Shown here: piece by piece, positions 8,405 to 19,200 of the stretch | Position numbering within the stretch: the stretch's first letter is position 1 | Layout: each line of letters starts with the position of its first letter | Source of the DNA: Nymphaea colorata | Taxonomy: Eukaryota; Streptophyta; Magnoliopsida; Nymphaeales; Nymphaeaceae | Direction of reading: 5' to 3' | DNA length: 35,692 nucleotides | Assembly: GCF_008831285.2 (NCBI RefSeq) | Contig: NW_022204620.1 | Span: 1-35,692 of the forward strand | Notes under the pieces: model-generated | What the model was told of the DNA's origin: nothing | Databases searched by the model: none | The model's input: only the letters and a program-made list of their open reading frames with translations | Program-made: the position numbers and the translations under genes

Positions 8405-9445
8405 TCACAGCATGTTCTCCCTGATGTCGTACTTTCCTCGATGCTCAGCTGGTCCGGCAGCGGCCTCTCCTCCACCACTTCCACCACGATGTCCTCCACC
8501 ACCGGGTGGTACTCCGCAGCCGGCTCCTTCTTCTTCTCGTGGATCTTCTCGCGGGAGAGGTCGTGCCTGCAGACGGGACAGTTGAGGTTCTTGAGGCACC
8601 AGGAGTCGATGCAGTTGGAGTGGAAGGTGTGCGAGCAGGGCGTCTTCCGCACCAGGTCGTTGCGCTCTATTTGCATGAGGCAGATGGGACAGATGCTGCG
8701 GTCGTTGCCCAGGCTGAAGGCCTTGAAGATCGGCATTTCCGTCTAGAAGTAGGAGATATCGTTAGTCTAGGTCGGCTCGGGAGCAGCACGCCCACTCACT
8801 GCAGCCATGGCGCGCAGCTCCTCCTCCGAAGCATGAAGATACTCGCACCTATTATGAGAAACAATGCTATGAAGGCGCCAAGGGCGATCAGCACGTAGTA
8901 GTAGATGAGGAAGCCCACCACTATGCGCTGGCTGACGCTGATGCTGACAGTGGTGGCAAAGCCAGAGTTGTCAGTTAGGCCAGGATCAGCAGCTCCGACT
9001 GGCCGTTGGGCTGCGTCCCGAACTAAATGAACGGAGTCAGCAGGTCGGTGCATCCGCTGCCGAGAGTGGCCTGCACGGGCGAGGAGAGGGCGTTGCCTGA
9101 GGTGTACTGCGTGTTCTGCCCTGTCTCGCCCCAGAGCGTGAAGGTGAGCGTGAGCTGGGAGTTGTTCTGGCAGATGGTATAGGTGAACTCGATATACTTC
9201 CCGAGCGTGGTGGGCACCGTGTAGAAGAGCGAAGTCTGGTTGGGCGTGAGGTTGGCGTTGGTGGCGGTGGTGGTGACCAGCTGGGCAGGAGTATTGCAGC
9301 TGCCGATGAAGCCGGGCTGGCAGGCACAGTAGCCGTTGTCCTCGCACTCGGCATTGGAGGGACAGGGGTTGCTGCTGGAGCATATCTGGTCGATGGAGGC
9401 CGCCAGCAAGAGCGTTATAGCGAAACATATGCACCTGACGATCAT
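8405..9445 (-). CDS. EGF-TM-RING-H2 membrane ubiquitin ligase
   Basis: The product has about 347 residues. It starts with a signal peptide (MIVRCICFAITLLLAAS). An EGF-like Cys cluster follows at residues 21-50 (CSSSNPCPSNAECED, then CACQPGF). Next come a Thr/Asn-rich luminal region of about 110 residues with several NxT/S sites, a membrane segment near 175-205 (GFLIYYYVLIALGAFIALF) and a cytosolic RING-H2 finger (CPICLMQIE, CSHTFHSNCIDSW, CPVC). The topology is that of Goliath/RNF13-type E3 ligases, which ubiquitinate endosomal or lysosomal proteins, but with an EGF-like module instead of the usual PA domain. Three single-base gaps are inferred: in a G run near 8980, next to the membrane segment near 8840, and in an A run near 8434. 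Without the last, the literal frame misses the TGA at 8405. Confidence 0.85.
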
Positions 9446-9724
9446 TCGTATTGCATTATTAAGCTTTAACCTATTAATTCGGAACCAACAACTACTCTCC
9501 CAACCAGAAATGCAAAGGATTGCTCATGAGGATCCCGGCAAGGAAAGAAACTGGCAACTCATCAATCCACTTATATCCATATCCCAAATCGGCAAGCATA
9601 TCTATCCCTGTTTACTTTACACATTCTGCCATTATTCCCACCACTGCATTCCATCCCATCTAAGCCGAAGAATGTTGATGGTGTGTATTTTATTGAATGC
9701 TTATCAAAATGGCAATGAATCACA
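9446..9724. other. spacer upstream of the RING gene
   Basis: This 279-bp gap lies between the RING gene start and the stop of the 79-residue membrane protein gene. It is of mixed composition, and I see no gene or RNA. Confidence 0.45.
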
Positions 9725-9964
9725 TCATGCTCCTGGCTGCATCGGGTCCACTTCGAGCAGTCTGCTGATGTTGTCCTGGAAGTATGAGACGACTCCGATG
9801 ACGCCGACGAAGATGGCGAGGTCCTTGTACTGGGCGATCCTCTAGTTGCGCTTGTCGACGGTGGGCGGCAGCAGCCAGTATTTGACTCTGGTGAAGGTGC
9901 GCTCGAAGTAGCCGGCCTTGGCGGCGGCGGGACGCGTCGACTCTCTGAAGTTTCGCAGGTCCAT
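9725..9964 (-). CDS. 79-residue single-pass membrane protein
   Basis: This small gene is interrupted under the standard code by one in-frame UAG (residue 41) and is otherwise fully open from ATG to TGA. The N-terminal half is basic and aromatic (MDLRNFREST, then FERTFTRVKYWLLPP). One hydrophobic segment lies near residues 48-61 (LAIFVGVIGVVSYF), and the tail is short and acidic. Size, basic N-terminus and single membrane span resemble small accessory subunits of mitochondrial inner-membrane complexes, but I recognise no family and cannot exclude the secretory pathway. The codon use is as GC-rich as its neighbours. It lies 61 bp after the stop of the TBC gene on the same strand. Confidence 0.7.
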
Positions 9965-10025
9965 TGAAATCACCACAACTATTGATTTAATATAATCGCA
10001 CTCCACACACATACTCACGGGAAAA

Positions 10026-11530
10026 TCATTAAAAAAATTGGTGGTAGATCTTGTAGAGGTTCAACGCCTTCTCCAGGATGCTCTCGGGACTGTTGGGGAT
10101 GCGCGCGAACAGCAGCAGCGGGTTCTGCCCCTTCGAGAGAGGCTAGCGGTTGAGGTGGACGATGGCGAGGCCAAGAGCGATGAGGAAGTGCTGCAGGTTG
10201 ATGCTGGACTAGTGCGGGTGGGGGTGCTCTTCGGGGATGGGGATGATGGAGATGAAGCCGTCCCAGAGGATGAGGGACTCGTCGATTTAGAACTCGTTGA
10301 GGAAGAGACTGTTGAACCACTTAATGCTGGTGATTTGAGACTGTTTAGGCTCTCGGGCTGCTTGAGCAACGTCTAGTAGAGTCGCAAGTCCACCTTCCTC
10401 AGCAGTTCCTCGAATTTGTGCGCGTATTTTTCTCCGTTGAGCAGCCCAGTGGGGGCGTACCTGAGGAGGTAGCCCATGATGAACTGGAAGGAGAAGAAGG
10501 CGTCGCTTTCGGCCACCCGCCTGAAGTACTCGCTGTTCTTGTTGGCGTAGGAGTAGAAGACGAGGGCAGCCAGCTCGTTCATGCCCTGCGAGTAGGTGAC
10601 TTCGGGGTGCTTCTTGAGGTAGATGTAGATGATGCGCGTCAGGCAATCGTAGTAGTAAGTCCGGTCCTTGTCCTTCGCCTTGGAGAGGTGGATGTCCGAC
10701 CGTTTCAGGTTGTACTTCTCGAGAATGTTGGTCTCCATGAACTCTATTTCGTACTCCTCCTGGAAGAACTTGCACTTGGGCTTGGTCCTCACGGTGTCCT
10801 TCTCGATGAGGTTCCAGAGCTCGCGATCGTCGAAGAAGTTCTTCCACTTGGACTCCTTGAGCAGGTTGAGCGGGTGGTCGCTGGCCATCTTCTTCTCCTC
10901 CGCCTCCACGCGCTCCGCCTGCTCCTTGCGCTTCCGCTTCTTGACCACCAGGTCGATGATGTGCTCCTGCACCAGCTCGTGGTAGTCGATCAGCTTGCCC
11001 TCCATCAGGGAAATCCACTTGTTCTTGCTCGGCGGCAGGTACCCCAGGCTTATCTTCCAGAGCAGGGCCCGCACTGAGTAGTACTGGAAGATGAGGCCGT
11101 TGCTGTAGTTTTCGTAATGCTGGATGGCCACCCTGCTCTGCGAGTTGGTCCTCGGCCGTTCGCTGCGCTTGGTGGGGGTGTTTTTATCGAACTCGACGAC
11201 TTCGCTGGACTTGTTGGCGAGGAAGGCCTTGACCGCGTGGACGTCGATGCTCTCCTGGACCAGCATGTGGTTGACGTGGCGCAGCGTGAGGTACTCGCCC
11301 TGCAGCTCGCGGTTGATGCGGCTGATGCGCATGTGGTCCGCCATCTTGATCAGCGTGTTCAGGATTTCCTCCTCCTCTTCGGAGTCGACCAGGCTGGACT
11401 TGTGGACCAGCCCTCCGCTGTTGCGGTGCTTCTCGTTCTATTTCTCGGATTTCTCCTTCTTCGGTGTCTACTTGGGCTACTCGGATCGGTCCTTGTCCCG
11501 GTTCAGGAACTTTGAAAATATGGCCTTCAT
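10026..11530 (-). CDS. TBC-domain Rab GTPase-activating protein
   Basis: The product of about 500 residues starts MKAIFSKFLNRDKD and appears intronless. After a charged N-terminal region of about 100 residues comes a TBC domain. It shows SVRALLWKISLGYLPP, the Arg-finger motif LIEKDTVRTKPKCKFF, the Gln-finger motif YSQGMNELAALVFY, and C-terminal helices with LFLNEF and ESLILWDGFIS. The Arg and Gln fingers both supply catalysis for GTP hydrolysis by Rab, so the enzyme should be active in membrane traffic. The arrangement resembles TBC1D13. One base is missing near 10330. The UAG in HLNR-UAG-PLSKG sits where TBC1D13 has Glu. The literal reading ends TTT TTT UAA UGA. Confidence 0.9.
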
Positions 11531-11531
11531 C

Positions 11532-11541
11532 AATAAATATA
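11532..11541 (-). promoter_or_regulatory. TATA-like element before the TBC gene
   Basis: On the minus strand this reads TATATTTATT and ends one base before the ATG. It fits the recurrent AT motif at start codons here. Confidence 0.35.
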
Positions 11542-11728
11542 ATGAACGCCAGAAACAGGCAACTGGTGGCATCGTAGGGAAAGAGATGGGAAGGATATGT
11601 TGGAAGGGATGCTAAGCTATGCGCATCAGATTTGAAAATGGGAGGGATTTGCATGGATGCTTTATACTGGCTGACCAAATCTTCATGGATAATGCCTGTG
11701 TGATAATAGTCCTTATAATGATCATGCA

Positions 11729-13477
11729 TCACCTGTTCTGGGGATCCGGGATGGATCTTTCCTTGTCCCTTTTGGTCTTGCTCACCTTCGCCGCCCCAAA
11801 CTTAATCTAAAAATCCATCAGCGAAGCCACTATTTCCTCGGGCAGGTTCTTAAGCGTCCCCAAGAACTTGAGAGTGGAGTTTTTGGGGTGGCGTTTTAGC
11901 TTTTTGAACCAGTCCAGTCCCTCCAGGATCATGCTCATGTTCATCAATCTGATGCCCATTTGGATGTAAAGTTCAAGAGAGTTGAAGGTAGGCCTGAGAT
12001 CTTCCCTCATGGCGTTGAGACTGGTGCGATGCACTCCGTACTTTTCGATTTCTGCCTGCTTCCTCTCCTCTATTCTGTTCTTCATCTGCTGCCATACCCT
12101 GATGGCGGTATTGAAATCCTTCTTCTTGTAGCTCAAGTCGACCAGTATCTCGTAGGAGTATGGATCCATCTGCAGGCCGAACTTGTCGTAGAGGGGCAGG
12201 ATGAGCCCCTCTATCTTGTCCTCCTGGAGGGCGTTGGCGTAGACCAGCATCACGTTGTTCACGATCACCGTGTCGATCATGCCCTTGCTAACCACCTCCT
12301 CCAGGATCTTCCAGGTGTCTGTCAGCATCATCTAGCGGTGGGACTCGGGCAGGTCGGGAATGTCGCATGCCTTCGCGTACACCCTTATCAGACTGTTGTA
12401 GATCTCCTTCGTCGGTTCGATCTTGTTCAGCTTCATCACCTTCAGGATCTCAATGGCGGATTTGACGTTGGCGGTGGTGGAAGCCGCCTTCAGTGCCCAC
12501 TGCACGGTCTCAGCGTTGATGATTTCGCCCTGCTCCACCATGTCCAGGAACTGGTCGATCACTCTTTGCGAGTATTCTGGACGCGTGGAAAGCGCCTTAA
12601 AGTAGCTGTTGGTGGTCTCCAGCATGGGTTTCACGTCCTTGCCGATGATGACGTCCTGGTAGAGCTTGATCGCCATCTCTGCGTCGTGCGTCTTCATCGA
12701 TAGTAACTTACAGCTGCGTGCACTTTGAACATGACTCCTGCGTAGGTTTCGTCGAGGTCGGCCTTGCTCTTGAGGACCATCTTGTTGAGTTCCCAGCATT
12801 TCTCCAGCTTCCTCCCCATCCGGAAGGAGTTGATGAGCGTGGTGTAGACTGGCAGGTCCGGAGAAATCCCTCTCTCGATCATCTCCTGCAGGATCTTGTA
12901 CGCCATTTCTGGGTTTTTGGTCGCCACGTAGGCTTGCATTAGAGAGGTGTAGAAGTATTTGCTATGGCCGAACTCTAAGTATCGGTATCTCTACTTTCCA
13001 CTGCGTTTTTGAAGTAGCTTCTGCGAGAGTTGCATCCTTCTGCATGGAGGCAGCTCTGATCATGTAATTGTAGGTCCTCTGGTCGGGGGGATCTTCATCA
13101 TCTCCATCTTGTTGACGACTTGCGGGATGAGGTGGAGCTTGTTCTGGTGGCCGAGCAGGTTCACCAGGAAATTGAAGTTCTCGAGGTTGTAGTCGCGCTT
13201 GTAGAAGAAGGACTCGAGGTCTGTGTCGATGCGCTTGTAGACTTCCCTGTGGTGGTATTCCTTCGTGGGGGGGACTGTACTTCGTAGAGCGACTCCGAAG
13301 GAAGCGGCTGTTTGGAGGCGAGAGTTCTCTTCAATAGCGTCAGTTGGCGGTCCATCTTCTTTACTGCGTTAGGGACCTGCTACCTTTCTTGATAGGAGAC
13401 GTGATGAGAGCAGAGCCTAGCTCGTCGGCTGATTTGGCGAAGGAGGCGGCTATCCTCCTGAGGGAACATGCCAACAT
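11729..13477 (-). CDS. mitochondrial pentatricopeptide-repeat (PPR) protein
   Basis: The ATG at 13477 is chosen because it yields a basic, acid-poor presequence (MLACSLRRIAASFAKSADEL). It also joins through a 20-nt intron (13364-13383) to KKMDRQLTLLKRTL. Further 20-nt introns lie at 12975-12994 and 12693-12712. The product of about 562 residues carries repeated helical pairs with PPR signatures: RTYNYMIRAASMQKD, YFYTSLMQAYVATKNPEMAY, PDLPVYTTLINSFRMGRKLE and EPTKEIYNSLIRVYAKA. PPR arrays bind single-stranded RNA and act in organelle RNA processing, stability or translation; ciliate mitochondrial ribosomes also contain PPR proteins. A coiled segment and a basic tail follow the array. Single-base gaps are inferred near 13090, 13030 and 13268. 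Confidence 0.9.
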
Positions 13478-13481
13478 TGGG

Positions 13482-13489
13482 ATTATATA
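13482..13489 (-). promoter_or_regulatory. TATA-like element before the PPR gene
   Basis: The minus strand reads TATATAAT four bases before the chosen ATG. This supports the start at 13477 over the in-frame alternatives. Confidence 0.45.
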
Positions 13490-13643
13490 ATAATAGTCTC
13501 ATTTAAAATAGTTTATCGTCCATCTGCCCCCATCGCCACCACTGGCATTTTTCCCTCCTAATTGTGATCAGTTATTGTGGTTATAATGGATTAGACGGCA
13601 ATTTAGATTTCAAATTATTTAATTTGAATAATAATCGTTAGGG

Positions 13644-14281
13644 ATGATGCTGACCAAGATACGCGGAAGGCTTGCCCCCACTGGAGACAGGAATATCGAC
13701 GATAATAAAAGAAACACAGTTGAGACATAGGCTTCCAATAGTTAGAGTGTGAAGGAATCGGCAGAAGGCAAGTACAAAGGAGAGGTGGAGGATTGGATAT
13801 AGAGGGAGAGAAGATACAACCGTGGGACGATTCGGTGATCACCAGGTAAAGCACCCACTCTTAAACCAAATTCAAAATGCCAACCAGCAACTACACGAAT
13901 AAATGGACGCCCAATTTCAGCATCGTCTACCATCAGTTTCCCCCACAATAAAACCATCAGCAAGCAAACGCATAGTAGTATAGGATAGCATAGCGGATGA
14001 GCTAGTAGGTGAGTGAAAATTGGGGGAAAAGCATCGATACAGAGTTTAGCAACGTCCTCATTTAGGACAAGGCATCACAATACTATCGCTCTCCCATACC
14101 CTACGGGTTCGATGCTGACAGGAGCAGGATCATCGTCGGCGACAGATCCATCCGGGACTACATCGATTGCAGCTTCAAAGAGTTCGTCAACAGAATCACT
14201 TAAACCCAGCATCAGTAGGCTCAGACTGACAGCCAGCTCAAAGGAATAAAGCTCACCAGGAAGAAACACTCACCCAAATGA
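13644..14281 (+). CDS. Glu/Gln-rich protein of unknown function
   Basis: A frame opening with MMLTKIRGRLAPTGDRNIDD runs into a second frame (EKIQPWDDSVITR) through one apparent lost base near 13806, then stays open to TGA, giving about 212 residues. A shorter reading would start at 13877. Eleven or so UAR codons are in frame, making the middle part Glu/Gln-rich (AEEYRIAERMSEEV with UAR = Glu). Later segments look globular (YYRSPIPYGFDADRSRIIVG, SIRDYIDCSFKEFV). The C-terminus is basic (KGIKLTRKKHSPK). I recognise no domain and no membrane segment. It diverges from the PPR gene across 166 bp. Confidence 0.55.
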
Positions 14282-14374
14282 TTTAAATCTATGTTTTGTG
14301 CCCAATTACCCATAACATCTTCCCAATAGCATCATCCGTCCTGCTTTATCTCTTCTTAATTGTGTTCAAACATT

Positions 14375-14383
14375 TATAATAAT
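14375..14383 (+). promoter_or_regulatory. TATA-like element before the 14389 gene
   Basis: TATAATAAT ends 5 nt before the start codon and is another case of the recurrent core motif. Confidence 0.45.
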
Positions 14384-14388
14384 CCAAC

Positions 14389-15007
14389 ATGCTGAAATTC
14401 ATAGCCGGGTAGGGCTTGCCTGCCAAGACAGCCACCAGACTGAAATACGCTGCGTGATTTTCGGGGCCAGTTGCTTGGGATACCTGTCTGGCAAGTTGGA
14501 GTGGAGCGAGAAGAGGGATCTTTTCCTCACAGACAAGCTGACCGAGTACGAGTGCGAGGACAAGATCAACGCCCTCATCGAGGAGAAGCGGGTGCCTGCA
14601 GTCATCTACTACTACCTGCCCGGCTTCAAGCACCACTACATCATGAGGGCGCACATGCTCAAGTTCTCCAACCTCTACCCCCGCAACGCCATCTGGGTGA
14701 TGGCCAACCTCACGCAGGACCTGCAGCAGGCCAAAGAAGCCCTCCGCTCGGTCATCTTCCCCGATAGCAGCATCAGGCTCGAAGTTAGGTTCCCCAAGGA
14801 AAATCTCGCCATTTTCGAAAGCGACAGCAAGGGGAACTGCAGCTGGTCAGATAGGGCCTCGGCAACAGGAGATAAGTATACAATTACAACGTCTTCGAGG
14901 AATAGTTCCAATCGTTTCTGGAGGAGAACAAGGTGATAGAGGGATAGGACCCCCTGGCTTGCACTCTGAAGCTCACCGAGAGCGCTCTTTTTGCGGACTC
15001 TGCGTGA
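14389..15007 (+). CDS. N-terminally anchored protein of unknown family
   Basis: The product has about 206 residues after two inferred single-base gaps, near 14453 and in a G run near 14834. The start MLKFIAGEGLPAKTATRLKY leads into a hydrophobic segment (AVIFGASCLGYLSGKL, residues 23-38). The body is soluble: KINALIEEKRVPAVIYYYLP and NAIWVMANLTQDLQQAKEAL. Alternation of beta-like (VPAVIYYYL, IWVMANL) and helical stretches recalls a thioredoxin-like fold, but there is no CxxC, so I do not claim it. The C-terminal part includes YNYNVFEEQFQSFLEENK. A mitochondrial or ER inner-facing protein would fit the N-terminus. It lies just upstream of the fourth tetraspan copy. Confidence 0.6.
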
Positions 15008-15102
15008 GGGGTGGTTTGATATGGAAATGGATGAAATTTATTATGTTCCTTATATGCAAAGCGATTAATATTATTGTCATATCTTTGGTAGTTAATCTAT
15101 TA

Positions 15103-15692
15103 ATGGCCCTCTCCTCCAGCCAAAGGACGCTCTACCTCGCCTGCCTCCTCTCCGTCGTCCTCCTCGTCGGCATGCACCTCGGCAGTAGCCAACTTTTTAC
15201 TCAGCCGCAGCCAAGGGATACCAATACTTCGTGGATGTGGTCGAGGCAAGGGACTCGACTACCAGGTCACCTACAAGACCTACGAGGCCAGACTGGTCCT
15301 CGGGATCGCCGCCGCCTGCCTCACCTTCATCACCAACCTGATCGCAGTCATCCTGCTGTTCAAGCCGGGACAGATGAAGAAGCTGCTGCACGTGGTGGTG
15401 TTCAACCTGGTGATCGAGGTGGGCATGGGCCTGATCACTCTCATGTCCATCTACGAGATGAAGATCACCCGCGACTTCTACTACTTCATACTGCCCAACT
15501 GGGACACTGGAACGCAGTCTGGGACCAGGACGGCTTCAACCTCTTCTGGCGACTGCTCATCGCCGACGGAGTGGTCACCTTCGTGCCCCAGATCGCGGAC
15601 TGATATTGGTGTACCGCGGACTGGCCAAGCAGATCGCGAGCAGCGAGGAGAAGAGCCAGATCTCGTCGGATGGGCTCTACAACAAGATGTGA
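15103..15692 (+). CDS. tetraspan membrane protein, dispersed copy 4
   Basis: It starts MALSSSQRTLYLACLLS and shares with copies 1-3 the first membrane segment ending in LLVGMHLG and a 20-nt first intron at the same codon position and phase (15185-15204). Four hydrophobic segments are present; the second and third are LVLGIAAACLTFITNLIAVI and LHVVVFNLVIEVGMGLITL. The loop after TM3 is longer and Trp-rich. It ends SDGLYNKM, weakly like the GGYxNK tail of copies 2 and 3. About 190 residues are predicted after single-base gaps near 15243, 15502 and 15601. No second intron is needed here, unlike copies 1 and 3. Sequence divergence and distance (12 kb) suggest an older duplication. Confidence 0.8.
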
Positions 15693-15729
15693 TGGCATAG
15701 GGATAGAATATGAGATCATGCTTTTGGGC

Positions 15730-16187
15730 TCACTCGATGTCGATAGTCTACTTGTAGTTCTCCACCCTCTCCACCAGCTACCGGTCCAGCGTGGCCTGCC
15801 TCTCCCTGACCTCCGCTTGCTCCTGCTCCTTGAGGAAGGTGACAGCGTCTTCGTAGTTGGCCTGCAGGTCGGTGAGATGTTCCTTTAGCAGCTTCTATTG
15901 GTAGTCGATTTTGTCCATAAATGTGGCCACTTGGTTTTGCACATCTGCTATTTCGTCACTCTGAGTTCCTTCGCCAGTTCAATAGCAGTCAGCTGGTCCT
16001 AGAAGTACTCTTCGAATCTCTTCTTGAACTCCTCGTACTTTTGGTTGTAAATCTATGTGAGTTCGGCCTTGATGAGCTGGTTGTTCTGCGCTTCCTTCTT
16101 CTTCTTCATGTCGAGCAGCTTGGCCTTGAGGTCCTTGGCTTCCCGGATGACCTGGGTTTCGGTCTATGCGAACCTGCTCTTCTCCAT
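15730..16187 (-). CDS. small coiled-coil protein
   Basis: The product of about 152 residues starts MEKSRFAETETQVIREAKDL. It is almost wholly helical and charged, with heptad-like Leu/Ile spacing (LLDMKKKKEAQNNQLIKAEL, FKKRFEEYFEDQLTAIELAK). Eight or so UAR codons are in frame, several inside E-rich heptads. One base is missing near 15962. No other domain is seen. Small proteins of this type occur in axonemes, basal bodies and the cytoskeleton, but the sequence does not decide among these. The stop lies 37 bp from the stop of tetraspan copy 4 (convergent), and the start lies 60 bp from the divergent surface-protein gene. Confidence 0.65.
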
Positions 16188-16241
16188 GATTTAAATGGGA
16201 TTATAGCACAAAAAGATTAGGATATTTGTTGATTAATAATC

Positions 16242-16247
16242 TATAAT
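16242..16247 (+). promoter_or_regulatory. TATA-like element abutting the ATG at 16248
   Basis: TATAAT is followed at once by the ATG. It lies in a 60-bp divergent promoter shared with the coiled-coil gene on the other strand. Confidence 0.4.
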
Positions 16248-19200
16248 ATGAGAGTGGTCCTTTTGCTTGTACTGCTGCTGATAGCACAGTCAGCCGACTA
16301 CTGCTAGAACTTGGTGGAAGAGACAAACTACTACGTCACGCCCCAGGAAACTAGACTCCTCAACCTCAACTCCTACATCAGAGGGTCAAACTTGCACTAC
16401 TAAATCGACGACGCCTCCTCCGCCAAGCTCTACACTTCCTTCTCCGTTGCCGATAAGCAGGAGCTCGGCCTCAAAGGTAAAGCAGCCCAAATTTAGACTA
16501 CAACGCATTCAAGAGCGCAGACGTCAGAAAGTCTCCCAAAGCCAACGGCATGGGATTCGCAGCCCTCCTGGCCCAGACCGAAGACGACAAGGGCATCGCC
16601 GTGTGGGTGGGCAAGTTCGAAGGATACAACAGGCTCCCAACCTGGCAGACTGGAAGTTCCTCGACCTGCCTGCTGGAGTGGTGGCCAACTGCTTCGACCT
16701 GAGAGTCGCCGACGACGAGGGCAAGTGGGCGGCCCTCAACTGCCAGACCGTTCCGCAAGCCCAAGGAGAGCGGGCGCAGGACATGCTCTGCTCGATCGGC
16801 CAGGAGGACAAGGAGCTGAGCCTCGGCAAGAACTGCAATTTGTTCGCAACTCCCTTCTCCACCCGCAGTCGCAAGAGCGCTGTCTTCAGGACGTCCGGAA
16901 GCACCTACCTGCTCTCCGCCAATACAGACCTGACTGGACAGAAGGTGAGCGTGAGCTACATTTCCGTCTTCTACTTCAACTCAGATAACCAGTTCGTCTT
17001 CAGCACGATCATCGACGGCACATCTTTGGAGAAGAGCCAAATTGAGATTGCCGACTTTACGATCGGAGGGGATAACTCGATCATCGTTGCCGATTCGCTG
17101 GGATCCAGACTGGTCTTCTTCACCTATGAGACTCCAGGGAACGTGGCGGTGTCTAAGGTGGTGGACTACCAGGGCAGGCCGTTGGCGGTGGACTACAACT
17201 GGCAAAGCGACTCTCTCCTGGTGGCTACCAAGGACGTCATCAACGAGCACAGCTACCAATCTCTCGGCACAATCCTCAACAAGTACGAGGTGGACTCCAG
17301 CGACGGTCTTATTGTAGCCCTCTCCTCCAGCAAGTCCTTGGTCTCCTTCCTCACCAGGTAGCAGAACCTGTACATTTACGAGAGGAACGAGCACAAGATT
17401 AACTACCTGCTGACCAAGATTGAAAACGTTGGCGAGACCAAGTATATCCTCTCGCAGGAGAACAGCTACGTCTTCTCCTTCGACCAGAAGTGGGCGCAGT
17501 CAGCCTACGTCGCCCAGCCCTACCTCGAAATCTCCAAACTGGATAACGACAAGAAGGTAAAAGTCACAGCCACTTCCGAATCCCAAACGTGTGTCCTCCA
17601 GCTTAACCTCAAATCGGTGGAAGGCGGCAACAACATCATCAACAAAATGCCACTGGAGGGAAAAGCTTCAAGGTGGACTCAGTGAGTGGGCTTAGCATCC
17701 AGCTGGACAACTATTTCGGCGGAGCAGACCTATAGTACAATCTGCCCGAACAGAACGCTAAAGATTTCAGTTTCAACATAAAGCACTTGAGCAACTATCC
17801 TTTCACTCCTTCGTTCGCCAAGGCCGAAGCCACCACCATCCTCCAGATCACTCCAAACTCCTTCTACTACATCGGCGTCAATACCGTCCAGGAATACTAC
17901 ACCTACATCGATATCTGCACGCTACAGGACGAGCAGGTTACATGCTAGTTCTACGCCAAAGTCGAATCCATCTCCAAGACCAAAAAGACTGTCGAATCCA
18001 TCACTGCGTTCAGACGCTCAAATGGCAAAAGCATCGTCCTGTGGAGCTATAAGTATTCAGGCAGAGCTGAGTGGATTTACATCGAAAGAAAAGCCGTTGG
18101 GTTTACCGACCATTCATACCCCTTGGCTTATTCTAGCCTCCACATCTCTGACGCCTACTTTTTGACTGTTTCGAAGACAGGAAGGTACATTTCGGTTCTT
18201 TTCGAGCAGTAGCCTTACTATACTGGCATCAGCGAGGACAACTTCAACGCTGAGCAGCTGGTCGAGCTGGAGTATTTCTACCCAAGGGAAGCCTACATCG
18301 ACCGCTCCAATCCCAACATCTTCTTCGTGAAACTGCCCACCAAAATCGCCAAGTTCCACATCCTGGACAACCACAACGTGGAATACCTGGGCATCGTGAA
18401 GTCCTTTGGAGAGTACAAGCTGGACTCGGAGTGGAGCATCAACGTGGACAGCAGCAGCATCATCACCTACAGAGACAATACCATCACTGAGGAATACTAC
18501 AACAACGTCGATCTTAAGTTCCAGAAGACCAACTCAATCACCTACACGATCGACTCTGACCCCATCCAGTTCGAAACCAAGACTCAGAACAGCTTCATCG
18601 TGTCCAAGAGCAACCCTGATGGCGAAAAAGTGGTCAAGATCATGAAACCATTCAGTGGCGTGGTCGACACAGAATACGCCGACCTCGTCGTGAAAGGAGA
18701 CGTCGCCATCTCTCAGAACTGGCTGCTGGTGGATGCAGACACCCCCTCCGTCTACTTCGTCGACAGCCACCCTATCTTGACGGTTAAATCCAACATCCCC
18801 GAAGACACCTTCAAGGAGGACGTCAGCCTCACCATCGAGATCAAGAGCAGGACACAAACCGAGCAAACCACCACCGAGATCGAGGGCGTGAACTACCCAG
18901 TGAGCATCAAGAACTTCCCCAACTCCACCATCGTCACTCTGCCATTCTCAGCCAAGAGCATCGAGATCAAACTGCCAATCGAGAAGTATTTCAGTGGGCC
19001 TATTTCCTATTACTCTCTTTCCTGTCCGATGTGCGGCGGAAGCAGGATCCACCTCTACGGTCCACTGGTCGCCAACAAATCGGTGAGCACACTGCCAGCG
19101 ATGGTCGATTTCGTCAACATCGGCGACGGCATGGTGGTTGCTCTTTCCTTCAATACTCTCAACCTGCTCAATACCAAGCTCGAAGTCATCAAGACTGCCA

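Noticed and set aside
14100-14120. GGGTTCGATGC, similar to a tRNA B box.
   Set aside because: No A box or cloverleaf pairing is found around it, and it lies inside an open reading frame.
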